Below, piece after piece: positions 9,664 to 18,447 of a stretch of 64,000 nucleotides of DNA. Made by a program: the position numbers and the translations under genes. The DNA comes from Acidobacteriota bacterium. GTDB lineage: Bacteria > Acidobacteriota > Blastocatellia > Pyrinomonadales > Pyrinomonadaceae. Under the pieces are notes generated by a model that was not told the DNA's origin, searched no databases, and saw only the letters and a program-made list of their open reading frames with translations. Where the stretch lies: contig JADJWI010000001.1 of the NCBI GenBank assembly GCA_016716435.1, positions 186,001 through 250,000 of the forward strand, given 5' to 3'. How positions within the stretch are numbered: the stretch's first letter is position 1; every line of letters starts with the position of its first letter.

Positions 9664-9683
9664 GGCCCGCATCGGCCTTTTTT
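9664..9683 (+). terminator. Probable weak rho-independent terminator after pilR
   Basis: A short GGCC stem with a 6-base loop (GGCC-CGCATC-GGCC) is followed by six T residues, starting 9 bases after the pilR stop codon. The stem is short, so termination may be partial. It would separate pilR transcription from the independently regulated pilA promoter. Confidence 0.5.
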
Positions 9684-9849
9684 GTCTCCATTGATCCCAT
9701 TTGACAGTTTTTGTCAGCCCGACATTACCAAAATCTGTGAAATCCCTTTGCCAAGGCTGCTTCAATAGAATTCCCCGCCGGTCACGCAACCTCTAATAAC
9801 CCTCATATTTTCAATTAGTTAAGCGGACAACGCTCCACATCGACGTCTT

Positions 9850-9865
9850 TGGCACAGCTATTGAT
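9850..9865 (+). promoter_or_regulatory. Sigma-54-type promoter upstream of pilA
   Basis: The sequence TGGCACAGCTATTGAT matches the RpoN consensus TGGCACN5TTGCW at all positions but one: the -12 GC is GA. The -24 GG (9851-9852) and -12 G (9863) have the required 10-base spacer. It is 71 bases upstream of the pilA ATG and downstream of a gene for a sigma-54 activator, exactly where a PilR-dependent pilin promoter is expected. Transcription would start near 9875-9877. Confidence 0.72.
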
Positions 9866-9936
9866 TTACATAGTCTCGCCTGGGAAAGGTGAATACTCGA
9901 ATCGAACCCAAAAATCTAGGAGATTGTGAATCAGAA

Positions 9937-10446
9937 ATGAAAAATCAGAAAGGTTTCTCGCTTATCGAACTTTTGATCGTTGTTGTGATCATCGGCATCA
10001 TCGCCGCGATCGCCATCCCGAACCTGCTGGCGGCACGCCGCTCGGCTAACGAAGGTTCAGCTATTTCGTCCCTCCGTACGCTTCACGGAGCACAGATGAC
10101 CTATCAGTCAACCTCTGGTAATGGTCAGTTCGCTGGTACGGCCGGTACCCCGGGCACGACCCCGATGTCGGAAATGGCGGCAGTCAACCTCGTTGACAGC
10201 GTTCTCGCTTCGGGAACCAAGAGTGGCTATGACTACGTTGGCGACCGTGAAGTAGGAACCACCGCTCAGCCCGCTATATTCTACTTCTCGGCTCGTCCGT
10301 CACAGGCTTCGGGTATCACGCAGTCGGGAACCCGCCGCTTTGGTATCGCAACTGCGGGTGTCATCGTTGCTGACGCTCAGGCCGCGAACCTCGGCACGCA
10401 CTTCGATGCTACGTCGATCGCAGCCGGTACGCCGCTATCGAACTAG
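9937..10446 (+). CDS. pilA: Type IV major pilin
   Basis: Prepilin with a six-residue basic leader MKNQKG cleaved by prepilin peptidase before F, giving mature FSLIELLIVVVIIGIIAAIAI. The mature residue 5 is Glu, as assembly requires. The N-terminal helix is followed by a Ser/Thr/Gly-rich globular part. The start is the ATG at 9937, because a longer GTG frame would bury the leader inside a 22-residue extension; AGGAG at 9918-9922 lies a rather long 14 bases upstream. The 169-aa size suits a major pilin. No C-terminal disulfide pair is visible, because the mature protein has no cysteines. Confidence 0.94.
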   Translation: MKNQKGFSLIELLIVVVIIGIIAAIAIPNLLAARRSANEGSAISSLRTLHGAQMTYQSTSGNGQFAGTAGTPGTTPMSEMAAVNLVDSVLASGTKSGYDYVGDREVGTTAQPAIFYFSARPSQASGITQSGTRRFGIATAGVIVADAQAANLGTHFDATSIAAGTPLSN

Positions 10447-10468
10447 TGTTAATCATTTAGCTTAGCAA

Positions 10469-10502
10469 GGGCGAGATTCCGCAAGGATTCTCGCCCTTTT
10501 CC
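10469..10502 (+). terminator. Rho-independent terminator after pilA
   Basis: GGGCGAGA and TCTCGCCC form an 8-bp stem with a 12-base loop. It is followed by TTTTCCTTTCC, with the T-run starting directly at the stem base. Its position 22 bases after the pilin stop is normal for a highly expressed single-gene transcript. Confidence 0.85.
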
Positions 10503-10600
10503 TTTCCAACTTCCCCCAAAAAACGCTATCTTTACATCGGTCGATCCTCCCTAAGTAAGTTGACTTGGGTTAAAAGCAGATCTAACTTCCGGCTAAACAA

Positions 10601-12577
10601 ATGGAAAACGTCTCAAGCGGTAACCGGCGATATTTGGAGGTTTTCCCGGTTTTTCTCGGACTGGCTTTGGTCAGCTTGATGATTCCGGTACCGAGGCCTT
10701 CATTCGTTCCATCAATGCCGTGGAAGGCCGAGTTCGCTATCTCGACCGTACTAGTGATCGTTTCGCTTGTCCTTTTGATCCGCAAACGACCTCTCTTTAT
10801 TGAATCGGTAAAAACAACAGAGCTTCAACGGGTCATGTTTGGCGCCGTCTTGGCATTCGCATTATATTCAGCTCTTTCCATCGCGTGGGCCGAGTTTCCG
10901 ATCGCTGCAACGCACCATGCTCTGGTCTGGCTCTGCTATTTCTGCATTCTCTACTTTGCATTCCGGTGGATCTCGATCAGCGGTTCGCTGAGGGCCGTTC
11001 TCTGCCCTCTCATTGTGGCGACAGTGGCTGTGTTCGCACTTTGCATCTTCGACCTTCTAACTTTTGAAAGTTTCGCCGCATTCGAAGGAGCCTATCGTAT
11101 CCGTTACGCCCGTTTTGGCGAGATGGCGGTTACAGCAGGGCCTCTGATGCTCGGCTGTGCACTTGCGGACACGAATCAACGCCGTGCCGTACTCATCGGT
11201 GTCTTTGCCGCTGCCGCGTGGCTGATAGCGATGCTCTCGCTAAGTAAAGCGGCGTTCGTCTCGGGATCAGCAGGGTTTCTCCTTGTCTTCACAGGCATTC
11301 TCCTTTTCGGTCGCAGAGCAAGTCGCGTACGGACGATCGCAACACTCGCCATTTTTGCTGCATTAACGATCACAGTTCAGTTCGGCACCGCCTATCTAAC
11401 AGCCATCCCATCAACGACGGAGTACATTTCCGGCTCCGCCGACCCGACCCGCTCGACCTCGACGATGCGCATCTTCACATGGAAGGTCGCGGTAGAGATG
11501 ATCCGCAACAACCCTTTTCTCGGTGTCGGTGGTGACAATTTCGGCATTAGGTTCAATGAGGCACGCCAAAGCTACGCAGCTTCCCATCCTGAAGACGCAG
11601 ACCTCGCGATCGCGGAAGACTATTTGGTTCAGCGTGCGCATAACGAATATCTGCAGATAGCAGCCGAGTTTGGGATCATCGGCGTACTTTTCATGCTTAC
11701 GTGCTCGCTGTGGTTCGCGGCTGTGCTGGCGAAGGCGTTGTGGAACAGAAAAGGCCGAATCTCACCGATCATGCTCGGTTCGGCGGGCGGGCTTGTTGCG
11801 TTTGCGGTCAGTTCTGCATTCACATCGTTTTCATTTCGTGCATTTCAAAATGGTGTCGTGTTCTTTATTGTCCTGGCCGTTTTCATTCGCTCAATTGGCC
11901 TGCTTGGCCGCAGTGTGCGCCGGACAAACTTCTTGTCGGAGAGCTTTGCGGCGCGGCTGCAGAAGCTTGCCGTTGTTCCCTTTGCGGCCCTCTTCCTGCT
12001 GTCGCTCGTCTCGGGAGCGAGCCAATACTATGTTTTGCTCGGTGAGAAGGCTCAATCCGCGACCGAGGCCGAGGCGTACTTTCGCACAGCCATCGGTCTT
12101 GATCCCGAAAACACCGGAGCCTATCTTGCCTATGCAGGCCGAACCGGACGCGGTGGAGAAAACCAAAGGGCAGCGGCTCTATTTCGAAAGGCCATCGATA
12201 CTGGGCTTGGCGTTACGGTCACGTACTCGATGCTCGCGAAAGCTTATGAGCTTGACGGCGATCTCGAAAACGCCGAACTCACGTTGGCCGAGGCCATCAG
12301 CATTTTCCCGCGGTCGGTTTTCATGAGGGTTCGGTACGCTCTCGTTCTCGAGGCAAGCGGCAAAGCCGACGAATCCCTGAAGCAGTTCGAGGCAGCCCGT
12401 GCGATCGACGCGAGGCAGGCCAACGGCTGGGAAACTCTCATCCGCGAGGGGATGCTGAAAGCTCACCTTCGGGCAAAAGATGTCGGCGATTCAACTCCGC
12501 CGGCCGACCTTCTACCAAACAATGCGATCTACGCCTATGCTGACGAACAGATCGGCCCGGCAAGTCGGTTGCCATGA
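10601..12577 (+). CDS. O-antigen ligase/Wzy_C family membrane protein with C-terminal TPR
   Basis: Polytopic inner-membrane protein with about 11-12 hydrophobic segments in residues 12-470. The Wzy_C/O-antigen ligase signature comes near residues 280-350: a large periplasmic loop with RIFTWKVAVEMIRNNPFLGVGGDNF and AHNEYLQIAAEFG, including the conserved H-N-E. Roughly 150 C-terminal residues form TPR-like helices (AEAYFRTAIGLDPENTGAYLAYAG). The family joins lipid-linked glycans to LPS, polymerises them, or, as TfpO/PglL enzymes, glycosylates pilins. Its position directly after pilA resembles pilin glycosylase genes, but Wzy-type polymerase or ligase activity cannot be excluded. Confidence 0.82.
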   Translation: MENVSSGNRRYLEVFPVFLGLALVSLMIPVPRPSFVPSMPWKAEFAISTVLVIVSLVLLIRKRPLFIESVKTTELQRVMFGAVLAFALYSALSIAWAEFPIAATHHALVWLCYFCILYFAFRWISISGSLRAVLCPLIVATVAVFALCIFDLLTFESFAAFEGAYRIRYARFGEMAVTAGPLMLGCALADTNQRRAVLIGVFAAAAWLIAMLSLSKAAFVSGSAGFLLVFTGILLFGRRASRVRTIATLAIFAALTITVQFGTAYLTAIPSTTEYISGSADPTRSTSTMRIFTWKVAVEMIRNNPFLGVGGDNFGIRFNEARQSYAASHPEDADLAIAEDYLVQRAHNEYLQIAAEFGIIGVLFMLTCSLWFAAVLAKALWNRKGRISPIMLGSAGGLVAFAVSSAFTSFSFRAFQNGVVFFIVLAVFIRSIGLLGRSVRRTNFLSESFAARLQKLAVVPFAALFLLSLVSGASQYYVLLGEKAQSATEAEAYFRTAIGLDPENTGAYLAYAGRTGRGGENQRAAALFRKAIDTGLGVTVTYSMLAKAYELDGDLENAELTLAEAISIFPRSVFMRVRYALVLEASGKADESLKQFEAARAIDARQANGWETLIREGMLKAHLRAKDVGDSTPPADLLPNNAIYAYADEQIGPASRLP

Positions 12578-12634
12578 CGCAGACGGATTGGCTCTAAATT
12601 TAGCAGCCGCGTATGTTAGTATTCCTTTCAAGAT

Positions 12635-12652
12635 ACCTGTCCGCCGGCAGGT
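12635..12652. repeat. Short palindrome upstream of ABC permease
   Basis: ACCTGTC-CGCC-GGCAGGT folds into a 7-bp hairpin with one G-T pair. It lies in the 102-base gap between the ligase-like gene and the ABC permease gene and has no T-run, so it is not a standard terminator. It looks like one of the dispersed palindromes found elsewhere in this window. Confidence 0.5.
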
Positions 12653-12679
12653 AAGCCCGACAGTTGTTTGTTGCTGCAA

Positions 12680-13453
12680 ATGACACGAACCGTTTTCCCA
12701 ATAATTCTAAACACTTTTCGCGAGGCGATCCGTGACCGGATACTTTATAACCTCGTGATCTTTGCGTTGCTCGTAATTGCCAGCGCCATCCTTCTCAAAG
12801 ATCTGACCGACGGTCAGGAGGGCCGGACCATCGTAAACATCGGACTTACGGCGATGCTCTTTTTCGGAGTCTTTATTGCGATATTCGCCGGCGTGGGCCT
12901 GGTGTCAAAGGAGATAGAAAAACGGACTGTGTATTCGATCTTCAGCAAACCTGTCCGGCGGTCTGAGTTCATTATCGGGAAGTACCTTGGGCTTTGCCTG
13001 ACACTTGCCCTGAACGTCGCTGTAATGGGGGTTGGACTGACGCTAGCATTGGTTTTCGTCGGTTCAAATACGTTGGCCGCAAACATCTGGCCTGCGCTCT
13101 TTCTCATCTTTCTTGAACTGATGATCATCACGGGTGTCGCGATGGTTTTCTCGACCTTTTCATCGCCGGCACTTTCCGCATTGCTTTCGTTCCTCGTATT
13201 CGTGATCGGACATCTGAGTTCGTCTCTCCGCGACCTCGGGGAAACGCTGGGATCTCAACTGTCGAAAGTAGTTTTTGACGCTATCTATTTCATGCTTCCG
13301 AATTTGTCTTTATTCACATTTCGGACCGAGGCGGCGGCCGGTTTGGTGCCGAGCACGGCTATGCTCGGCTATTCGGCACTTTACGCCTTGCTATATATCG
13401 TTGTTTTACTTGGAGTGGCCGTGATGGTCTTTCAGAGGCGAAATTTTAAGTAG
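12680..13453 (+). CDS. ABC-2 type transporter permease
   Basis: Six-helix inner-membrane permease of the ABC-2/NosY-like type. Hydrophobic segments lie at residues ~20-38, 60-85, 105-130, 137-165, 170-190 and 225-250. The ABC-2 hallmark EKRTVYSIFSKPVRRSEFIIGKY is present in the first cytoplasmic loop (here spread over residues 85-107). I start it at the ATG (12680), four codons inside a longer TTG-initiated frame. It is 28 bases before a TPR protein and is followed by the matching ATPase gene, so the three likely form one export complex. The substrate is unknown. Confidence 0.88.
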   Translation: MTRTVFPIILNTFREAIRDRILYNLVIFALLVIASAILLKDLTDGQEGRTIVNIGLTAMLFFGVFIAIFAGVGLVSKEIEKRTVYSIFSKPVRRSEFIIGKYLGLCLTLALNVAVMGVGLTLALVFVGSNTLAANIWPALFLIFLELMIITGVAMVFSTFSSPALSALLSFLVFVIGHLSSSLRDLGETLGSQLSKVVFDAIYFMLPNLSLFTFRTEAAAGLVPSTAMLGYSALYALLYIVVLLGVAVMVFQRRNFK

Positions 13454-13481
13454 CTTGTCTCTCGCCACTCTCACTTAGAAG

Positions 13482-14432
13482 ATGTCAGCGAAAACTGCAC
13501 CAAAGTTTCGAAGCTCAGCCTTCGCCATCGCGTTTACGGTCCTTTTGTGCCTCGTCGCATCTGCGTTCGTTTCGGCACGTGCGGTCGAGAGCCGTCCGCA
13601 GCTTTCCGCCGAATACGCCGATGCGGATCTCGAATTTCAGGGAAAGAAGCTTCGCGGGTGGACTCTCGGTTCTGAGGGTCTACTCGCCGATTGGTACTGG
13701 ATGCGCTCGCTGCAATATATTGGCGACAAGATCGTAAAAAGTGAAGAGGAATTCATAAACGTCGAAGATCTAAGGCCGCTCAACCCACGGCTTCTTTATC
13801 CGCTCCTCGATAATGCGACCGATCTGGACCCGCGGTTCATGGCGGCATTTTCCTACGGCTCGATCGTGCTTCCTGCCGTCGACCCCGAACAGGCGATAGC
13901 CTTGACGAAAAAGGGTATCAAGTCAAACCCGGAAAGCTGGCGGCTGTACCAATATCTTGGCTATATTTATTGGCGTCAGAAGCGATTCGAAGAAGCTGCA
14001 GAGACTTATGATCGAGGTTCGCAGATCGCCGGGGCTCCGCCGTTCATGCGACAGATGGTTGCAGCAATGAAAACGCAGGGAGGCAGCCGCGAGACTGCCC
14101 GCGAGATCTATATACAGATGCGCGACCAGGCCGAGGATCAACAGTCGCGGGAGAATGCCGAGCTTCGACTTTTGGAACTTGATGCACTTGACGAGATCGA
14201 TGCGATAAACGCGGTTCTCCTGTCAACGGTTGAACGAACCGGAAAATGCCCGGTGTCTTTGGGGCAGATCATTCCGACGCTGCGAGACGCAAAACTGCCC
14301 GGCGGACGGGCTCTCCGGCTCGATCCGAGCGGCGATCTCGCCGATCCTCTCGGCTTCCCTTACCGCCTGCAAGCCGTTGATTGCCGGGCGATACTTAACG
14401 CGGATACAAGAATTCCCAAGCAGCTCAACTAG
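13482..14432 (+). CDS. Membrane-anchored TPR protein of the ABC operon
   Basis: One N-terminal membrane anchor or signal (residues 13-33) is followed by a conserved block (GSEGLLADWYWMRSLQYIGDK) and TPR-type helical repeats around residues 95-210 (ESWRLYQYLGYIYWRQKRFEEAAETYDRG). The C-terminal region, after KCPVS, resembles no domain I can name. It sits between the permease (28 bases upstream) and ATPase (11 bases downstream) of an ABC-2 system. A periplasmic or membrane adaptor for that transporter is inferred from this position; no enzymatic motif is visible. Confidence 0.75.
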   Translation: MSAKTAPKFRSSAFAIAFTVLLCLVASAFVSARAVESRPQLSAEYADADLEFQGKKLRGWTLGSEGLLADWYWMRSLQYIGDKIVKSEEEFINVEDLRPLNPRLLYPLLDNATDLDPRFMAAFSYGSIVLPAVDPEQAIALTKKGIKSNPESWRLYQYLGYIYWRQKRFEEAAETYDRGSQIAGAPPFMRQMVAAMKTQGGSRETAREIYIQMRDQAEDQQSRENAELRLLELDALDEIDAINAVLLSTVERTGKCPVSLGQIIPTLRDAKLPGGRALRLDPSGDLADPLGFPYRLQAVDCRAILNADTRIPKQLN

Positions 14433-14443
14433 CCCTTTTTGAT

Positions 14444-15388
14444 ATGGAGAACATTGTTGAGATCGAAGGACTGTCAAAGGATTACGAGGTCGGCTTTTGG
14501 CGAAAGCGGAAGGTGCGGGCCCTTGATGACCTGAGCCTCAGCGTCAAGCCCGGCGGAATCTTTGGCTTTCTCGGCGGAAATGGTGCCGGAAAAACGACGA
14601 CCATCAAGATCCTGATGGGACTTCTCTTTCCGACCGAAGGAAGTGCGCAGATCCTCGGCTCGCCGATCGATGACGAAATGATGCGTTCGCGGATCGGCTA
14701 TTGCCCTGAGAACCCGTATTTCTACGACTATCTTACGCCGCTCGAACTGCTCGATTATTTCGGCCAGCTTTTCGGGCTTGATGCCGCGGTGCGGAGCTCG
14801 CGGTCGGAGGAATTGCTGAATGCGGTCGGGCTCGAGGAGATCGCATGGAAGCGGCAGCTCCGCAAATTCTCGAAAGGAATGCAACAGCGTGTCGGGCTTG
14901 CTCAGGCTCTCATCAACGAACCCGAGATCGTATTTCTCGATGAACCAATGAGCGGTCTCGATCCCGTCGGCCGCCGCGAGATTCGCGAACTTATCGCCGG
15001 GCTAAAGGCCAAAGGCACCTCCGTATTCATGTCCACGCACATCCTCTCGGACGTTGAAGCACTCTGCGACGAGGTCGCGATATTGCGAAAAGGCAGGCTG
15101 TTTGCGACCGGCGATTTGCAAGAACTTCTCAGTCGAGATACCGGCCGCGGTGGCTTTGAAATAATCGCTTCCGGCCTTTCACCTGCCGCTATTGCACAGA
15201 TCGAGGCTCTGAGTAAGGGAGCCATCGTTTCTGGAAAACCGAATGGAATAGCGATCGAGGTTGCAAGCGACGACTCGATCGAGGCCGTGCTTCGGACCAT
15301 CCGCGACAACTCCGGCACACTGATCTCCGTTCTCCCGGTCAAGCAATCGCTTGAAGATCTTTTTGTCGAAACGCCTGCTGAGAATTAG
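14444..15388 (+). CDS. ABC transporter ATP-binding protein
   Basis: Cytoplasmic ATPase of the ABC-2 exporter. Walker A is GGNGAGKT, the Q-loop region is GYCPENPYFYDYLTPLE, the ABC signature is FSKGMQQRVGLAQAL (SKGMQ in place of LSGGQ, common in this CcmA/NatA branch), Walker B is IVFLDEPMSGLDP, and the switch His is in MSTHILSDVEALCDE. The last 90 residues are the DUF4162-like C-terminal domain seen in NatA/YhaQ proteins. It is the third gene of the permease-TPR-ATPase cluster. The stop overlaps the stop of the convergent downstream gene by four bases. Confidence 0.93.
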   Translation: MENIVEIEGLSKDYEVGFWRKRKVRALDDLSLSVKPGGIFGFLGGNGAGKTTTIKILMGLLFPTEGSAQILGSPIDDEMMRSRIGYCPENPYFYDYLTPLELLDYFGQLFGLDAAVRSSRSEELLNAVGLEEIAWKRQLRKFSKGMQQRVGLAQALINEPEIVFLDEPMSGLDPVGRREIRELIAGLKAKGTSVFMSTHILSDVEALCDEVAILRKGRLFATGDLQELLSRDTGRGGFEIIASGLSPAAIAQIEALSKGAIVSGKPNGIAIEVASDDSIEAVLRTIRDNSGTLISVLPVKQSLEDLFVETPAEN

Positions 15389-15900
15389 AGCGGTGTTTCG
15401 GTCCGGATGGCCGTCACCTTCCAGCGAATATCCGCTCGGTCATCGTTCTGCCTGAAGCCGTCGATGGTTAAGTTCACCGTGACGCTCTCGCCGGGGTCGA
15501 GGCGGGCGTGCTGGGCAGGAATTGCCAGGAGCCGCTTCTCTTTCAGCACCTGCCCTTCCGTATTTCGCACGGCAACATTGATCTCAAGCCCGTTGATCGT
15601 CCGCGTTCCTTTGTTCCGCACTGTCCCGCGGATGAACATCGAAATGGTGCCGAAGGCGTTTGGTGATTCCACCGTATCGCGGCTGGTTGAGATGACTATG
15701 TCGTTCGTCAGCGTCTCAAACTCCGGACTTCCCTCTTTATACGCCCCTTCGATAACGGCAACCTTCTGCTCCTCGATCGAAGGCTGAAGCGTCAGTATCC
15801 AGATCCCAACGCCGAGAAGCACAAGGCCGACGACTCCTCCGACAAGAAGTCCCGCGAGATTGCGTTTGGGTTTTTGGTCAAGTTCTTCGAGCGATTTCAT
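15385..15900 (-). CDS. Single-span membrane protein with a FxLYD/DUF2393-like beta domain
   Basis: The N-terminus is cytoplasmic and basic, with one membrane helix (residues 15-36) and then about 130 extracytoplasmic residues. The soluble part alternates short strands (FIRGTVRNKGTRTINGLEINVAVRNTEGQVLKEKR, then DPGESVTVNLTIDG). This is the pattern of the DUF2393/FxLYD immunoglobulin-like domains that describe additional polar contacts at the cell surface. It is convergent with the ABC ATPase gene (4-base overlap) and divergent from priA, whose upstream frame overlaps it. Function unknown. Confidence 0.75.
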   Translation of the reverse strand: MKSLEELDQKPKRNLAGLLVGGVVGLVLLGVGIWILTLQPSIEEQKVAVIEGAYKEGSPEFETLTNDIVISTSRDTVESPNAFGTISMFIRGTVRNKGTRTINGLEINVAVRNTEGQVLKEKRLLAIPAQHARLDPGESVTVNLTIDGFRQNDDRADIRWKVTAIRTETPL

Positions 15901-15967
15901 AGTCTACGTGCTCCGGCATTGGCGAGAAATTTGCCATAGGTTATCATCTCGATTGCCCTTTCTCGAA

Positions 15968-18445
15968 ATGTCACAAGCACCGGAAAGCCCCGCGCCCGAA
16001 CCCGCTTATTTAGAGGTCGCCCTGCCTCTACCGGTTCGCCATGGTTTCACCTATCGGATCGACGCTGAGATGAAGGCGGTTGCGAAGCTCGGCGCCCGTG
16101 TGGTTGTTCCATTTGGAAAGCGCAGTTTTACAGGGTACATAACCGGCTTTCCAGAACGCCTACCAGCCGATGGCTCGCTCTCGCCCGATCAGGTGCGGCC
16201 GATAATCTCGCTTGAGGACGAGGAGCCGTTGATCACACCGGAAATATTCGAGCTTACTCGCTGGGCCGCTGATCATTACATCGCGTCCTGGGGCGAAATG
16301 TTGAAGGCCGCACTTCCGGCGGGCATCAATGTCACTGTTGACCGCTCGATCTCGATCACGGAGAAGGGCCGCCTCGAACTAAAACAGCTAAAACGCGAAG
16401 GCTCTATAAAGCACAAATTGCTTGCAGCTCTGCAGCAGAATGACGCCGTCCCGCAGAGCGAACTGCTCAAAGATGCGGGCAGCTCGGCTTCCGGGGTTTT
16501 ACGCGAGCTGACAAAGGCGGGATTTGTAACGGCCGCTGAAACGACGGTTGAAGCAAGGGTGAAGCCGAAGCGTCGCAAAGCGGTTCGTTTAAGCGCAGAA
16601 AGTTCAGCCGGCGAAGATGATCTCAACGAACAACAGCGGCGAATTCTTTCTCTTCTAAAAGAAAGTGGCGGAGAGATGTTCTTCACCGATCTTCTTGAGA
16701 AGGCAGGCGTGAGTTCGTCCCCGATCACAACGCTCGCAAAGAAAGGCTTTTTAGAGGTCTTCGTCGGCGAAGAGATCCGCGACCCGCTTTCCGGCTACCA
16801 GGAACTCGCACCTGCCGAACTTACTTTAACGGCTGCCCAGCACGAAGCTCTCGACAAGATCACCGACGCCCTCAGCGGCGAGACATTCAAGGCCTTTTTG
16901 CTCCACGGCGTGACCGGAAGCGGCAAGACCGAGGTTTATATTCGTGCGATGCGGCGAGCACTTGAGGACGGGCTGTCGTCGTTGATGCTTGTGCCGGAGA
17001 TCGCACTTACGCCGATCTTCTCCCGCCGGTTGCGTGACGCTTTCGGCTCAAAGGTGGCGATCCTTCATTCGAACCTCTCGGCGGGTGAGCGGTTCGATGA
17101 ATGGCGGCGGATCCGCAGCGGCGAGGCCCGGATCGTCATTGGCACCCGCTCGGCCGTCTTCGCCCCGCTTTCCGATCCGGGCCTGATCATCGTTGATGAG
17201 GAGCACGATGCTTCATATCGGCAGAATGAATCGCCTTTCTACCATGGCCGCGATGTCGCCGTAATGCGGGCACATCGGGCCGGTGCGGTCATCGTCCTTG
17301 GGTCGGCGACGCCGTCGCTCGAATCGCACAATAATGCCCGCATCGGCAAGTATGATTATCTCCGAATGCCCGAACGGATCGGCGGCCGGCCATTGGCCGA
17401 GGTCGAGCTGATCGATATGCGTGAGGTATTTAGGCGGGCGGGCAAGGACGTCGTCATCTCGCCGAAGCTCGCCGAGGCGGTTGTTGAAACCCACGGCCGC
17501 GGCGAGCAGACGATGATGCTGCTCAACCGCCGCGGGTTTTCATCCTTCGTGCTCTGCCGGAGCTGCGGCGAAAGCCTGCGATGCAAGAATTGCGACATCA
17601 CGCTGACCTATCACAAATCTGGTTCGCGACTCATCTGCCATTATTGCAGCTACACGACCGACCCGCCGAGCGTTTGCCCGTTTTGCGAGAGTGAATATCT
17701 TTACTTCATCGGGCAAGGCACGGAGCAGATCGAGGAATTGCTCCGGAAGCAGTTTCCGCGGCTGCGGATCGCCCGCGTTGACCGCGACACGATGAAGCGA
17801 AAAGGCGAGCTTGACCGCACGCTGCTCGCGTTTGACCGCGGCGAGATCGACCTTCTGGTCGGGACGCAGATCCTCGCAAAGGGCCATGATTTTCATAACG
17901 TGACGCTGGTCGGCGTGATATCGGTCGATAACGGGCTCGGGCTTCCGGATTTTCACGCGGCCGAGCGGACGTTTCAGCTCCTGACCCAAGTTGCCGGCCG
18001 TGCCGGACGCGGAAGCCTCGCCGGACGTGTGCTGATACAGACCTATCACCCGGAGCACTACGCCCTTCAGCGTGCTTCAAAACAAGATTTCGACGGCTTC
18101 TTCGAGGAGGAGATGCGGTACCGCGAGCGGCTCGGTTATCCGCCGTATTTCGTTATCGCCTCGATCATGGCAAAGCACCGCGACCAAGCCTATGCGATGC
18201 GGACCGCCGAGATTCTCCGCCGCTGTCTCGACAAAGCGAACAAAGCGAAAGAGGCCCGCATTCTCGGGCCCGCCGAAGCCTCCATCGCCCGCATCAAGAA
18301 CGAATGGCGGATACAGACAATAATAAAATCGCCGAACCGCAAGCTCCTCCGCGAGCTTATCGATTCGGCAATGCGTGAGGCCGAAGCCTCGGGCTCTGAC
18401 CGCCGTATCCTTCAGGTACAGATCGATCCGCTCGACCTGCTTTGA
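15968..18445 (+). CDS. priA: Primosomal replication restart helicase PriA
   Basis: Superfamily 2 3'-5' DNA helicase that reloads DnaB at stalled forks. The N-terminal DNA-binding domain (residues 10-110) starts EVALPLPVRHGFTYRI. The helicase core has Walker A GVTGSGKTEVY, motif II DEEHD, LILGSATPS-like VLGSATPSLES and motif VI VAGRAGRG. The four-pair zinc-cysteine region is intact: CRSCGESLRCKNC then CHYCSY and CPFCES. A longer reading frame reaches back to 15860, but the ATG at 15968 starts the family-typical N-terminus and gives 825 aa. The middle domain is longer than in E. coli PriA (732 aa). Confidence 0.96.
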   Translation: MSQAPESPAPEPAYLEVALPLPVRHGFTYRIDAEMKAVAKLGARVVVPFGKRSFTGYITGFPERLPADGSLSPDQVRPIISLEDEEPLITPEIFELTRWAADHYIASWGEMLKAALPAGINVTVDRSISITEKGRLELKQLKREGSIKHKLLAALQQNDAVPQSELLKDAGSSASGVLRELTKAGFVTAAETTVEARVKPKRRKAVRLSAESSAGEDDLNEQQRRILSLLKESGGEMFFTDLLEKAGVSSSPITTLAKKGFLEVFVGEEIRDPLSGYQELAPAELTLTAAQHEALDKITDALSGETFKAFLLHGVTGSGKTEVYIRAMRRALEDGLSSLMLVPEIALTPIFSRRLRDAFGSKVAILHSNLSAGERFDEWRRIRSGEARIVIGTRSAVFAPLSDPGLIIVDEEHDASYRQNESPFYHGRDVAVMRAHRAGAVIVLGSATPSLESHNNARIGKYDYLRMPERIGGRPLAEVELIDMREVFRRAGKDVVISPKLAEAVVETHGRGEQTMMLLNRRGFSSFVLCRSCGESLRCKNCDITLTYHKSGSRLICHYCSYTTDPPSVCPFCESEYLYFIGQGTEQIEELLRKQFPRLRIARVDRDTMKRKGELDRTLLAFDRGEIDLLVGTQILAKGHDFHNVTLVGVISVDNGLGLPDFHAAERTFQLLTQVAGRAGRGSLAGRVLIQTYHPEHYALQRASKQDFDGFFEEEMRYRERLGYPPYFVIASIMAKHRDQAYAMRTAEILRRCLDKANKAKEARILGPAEASIARIKNEWRIQTIIKSPNRKLLRELIDSAMREAEASGSDRRILQVQIDPLDLL

Positions 18446-18447
18446 AG

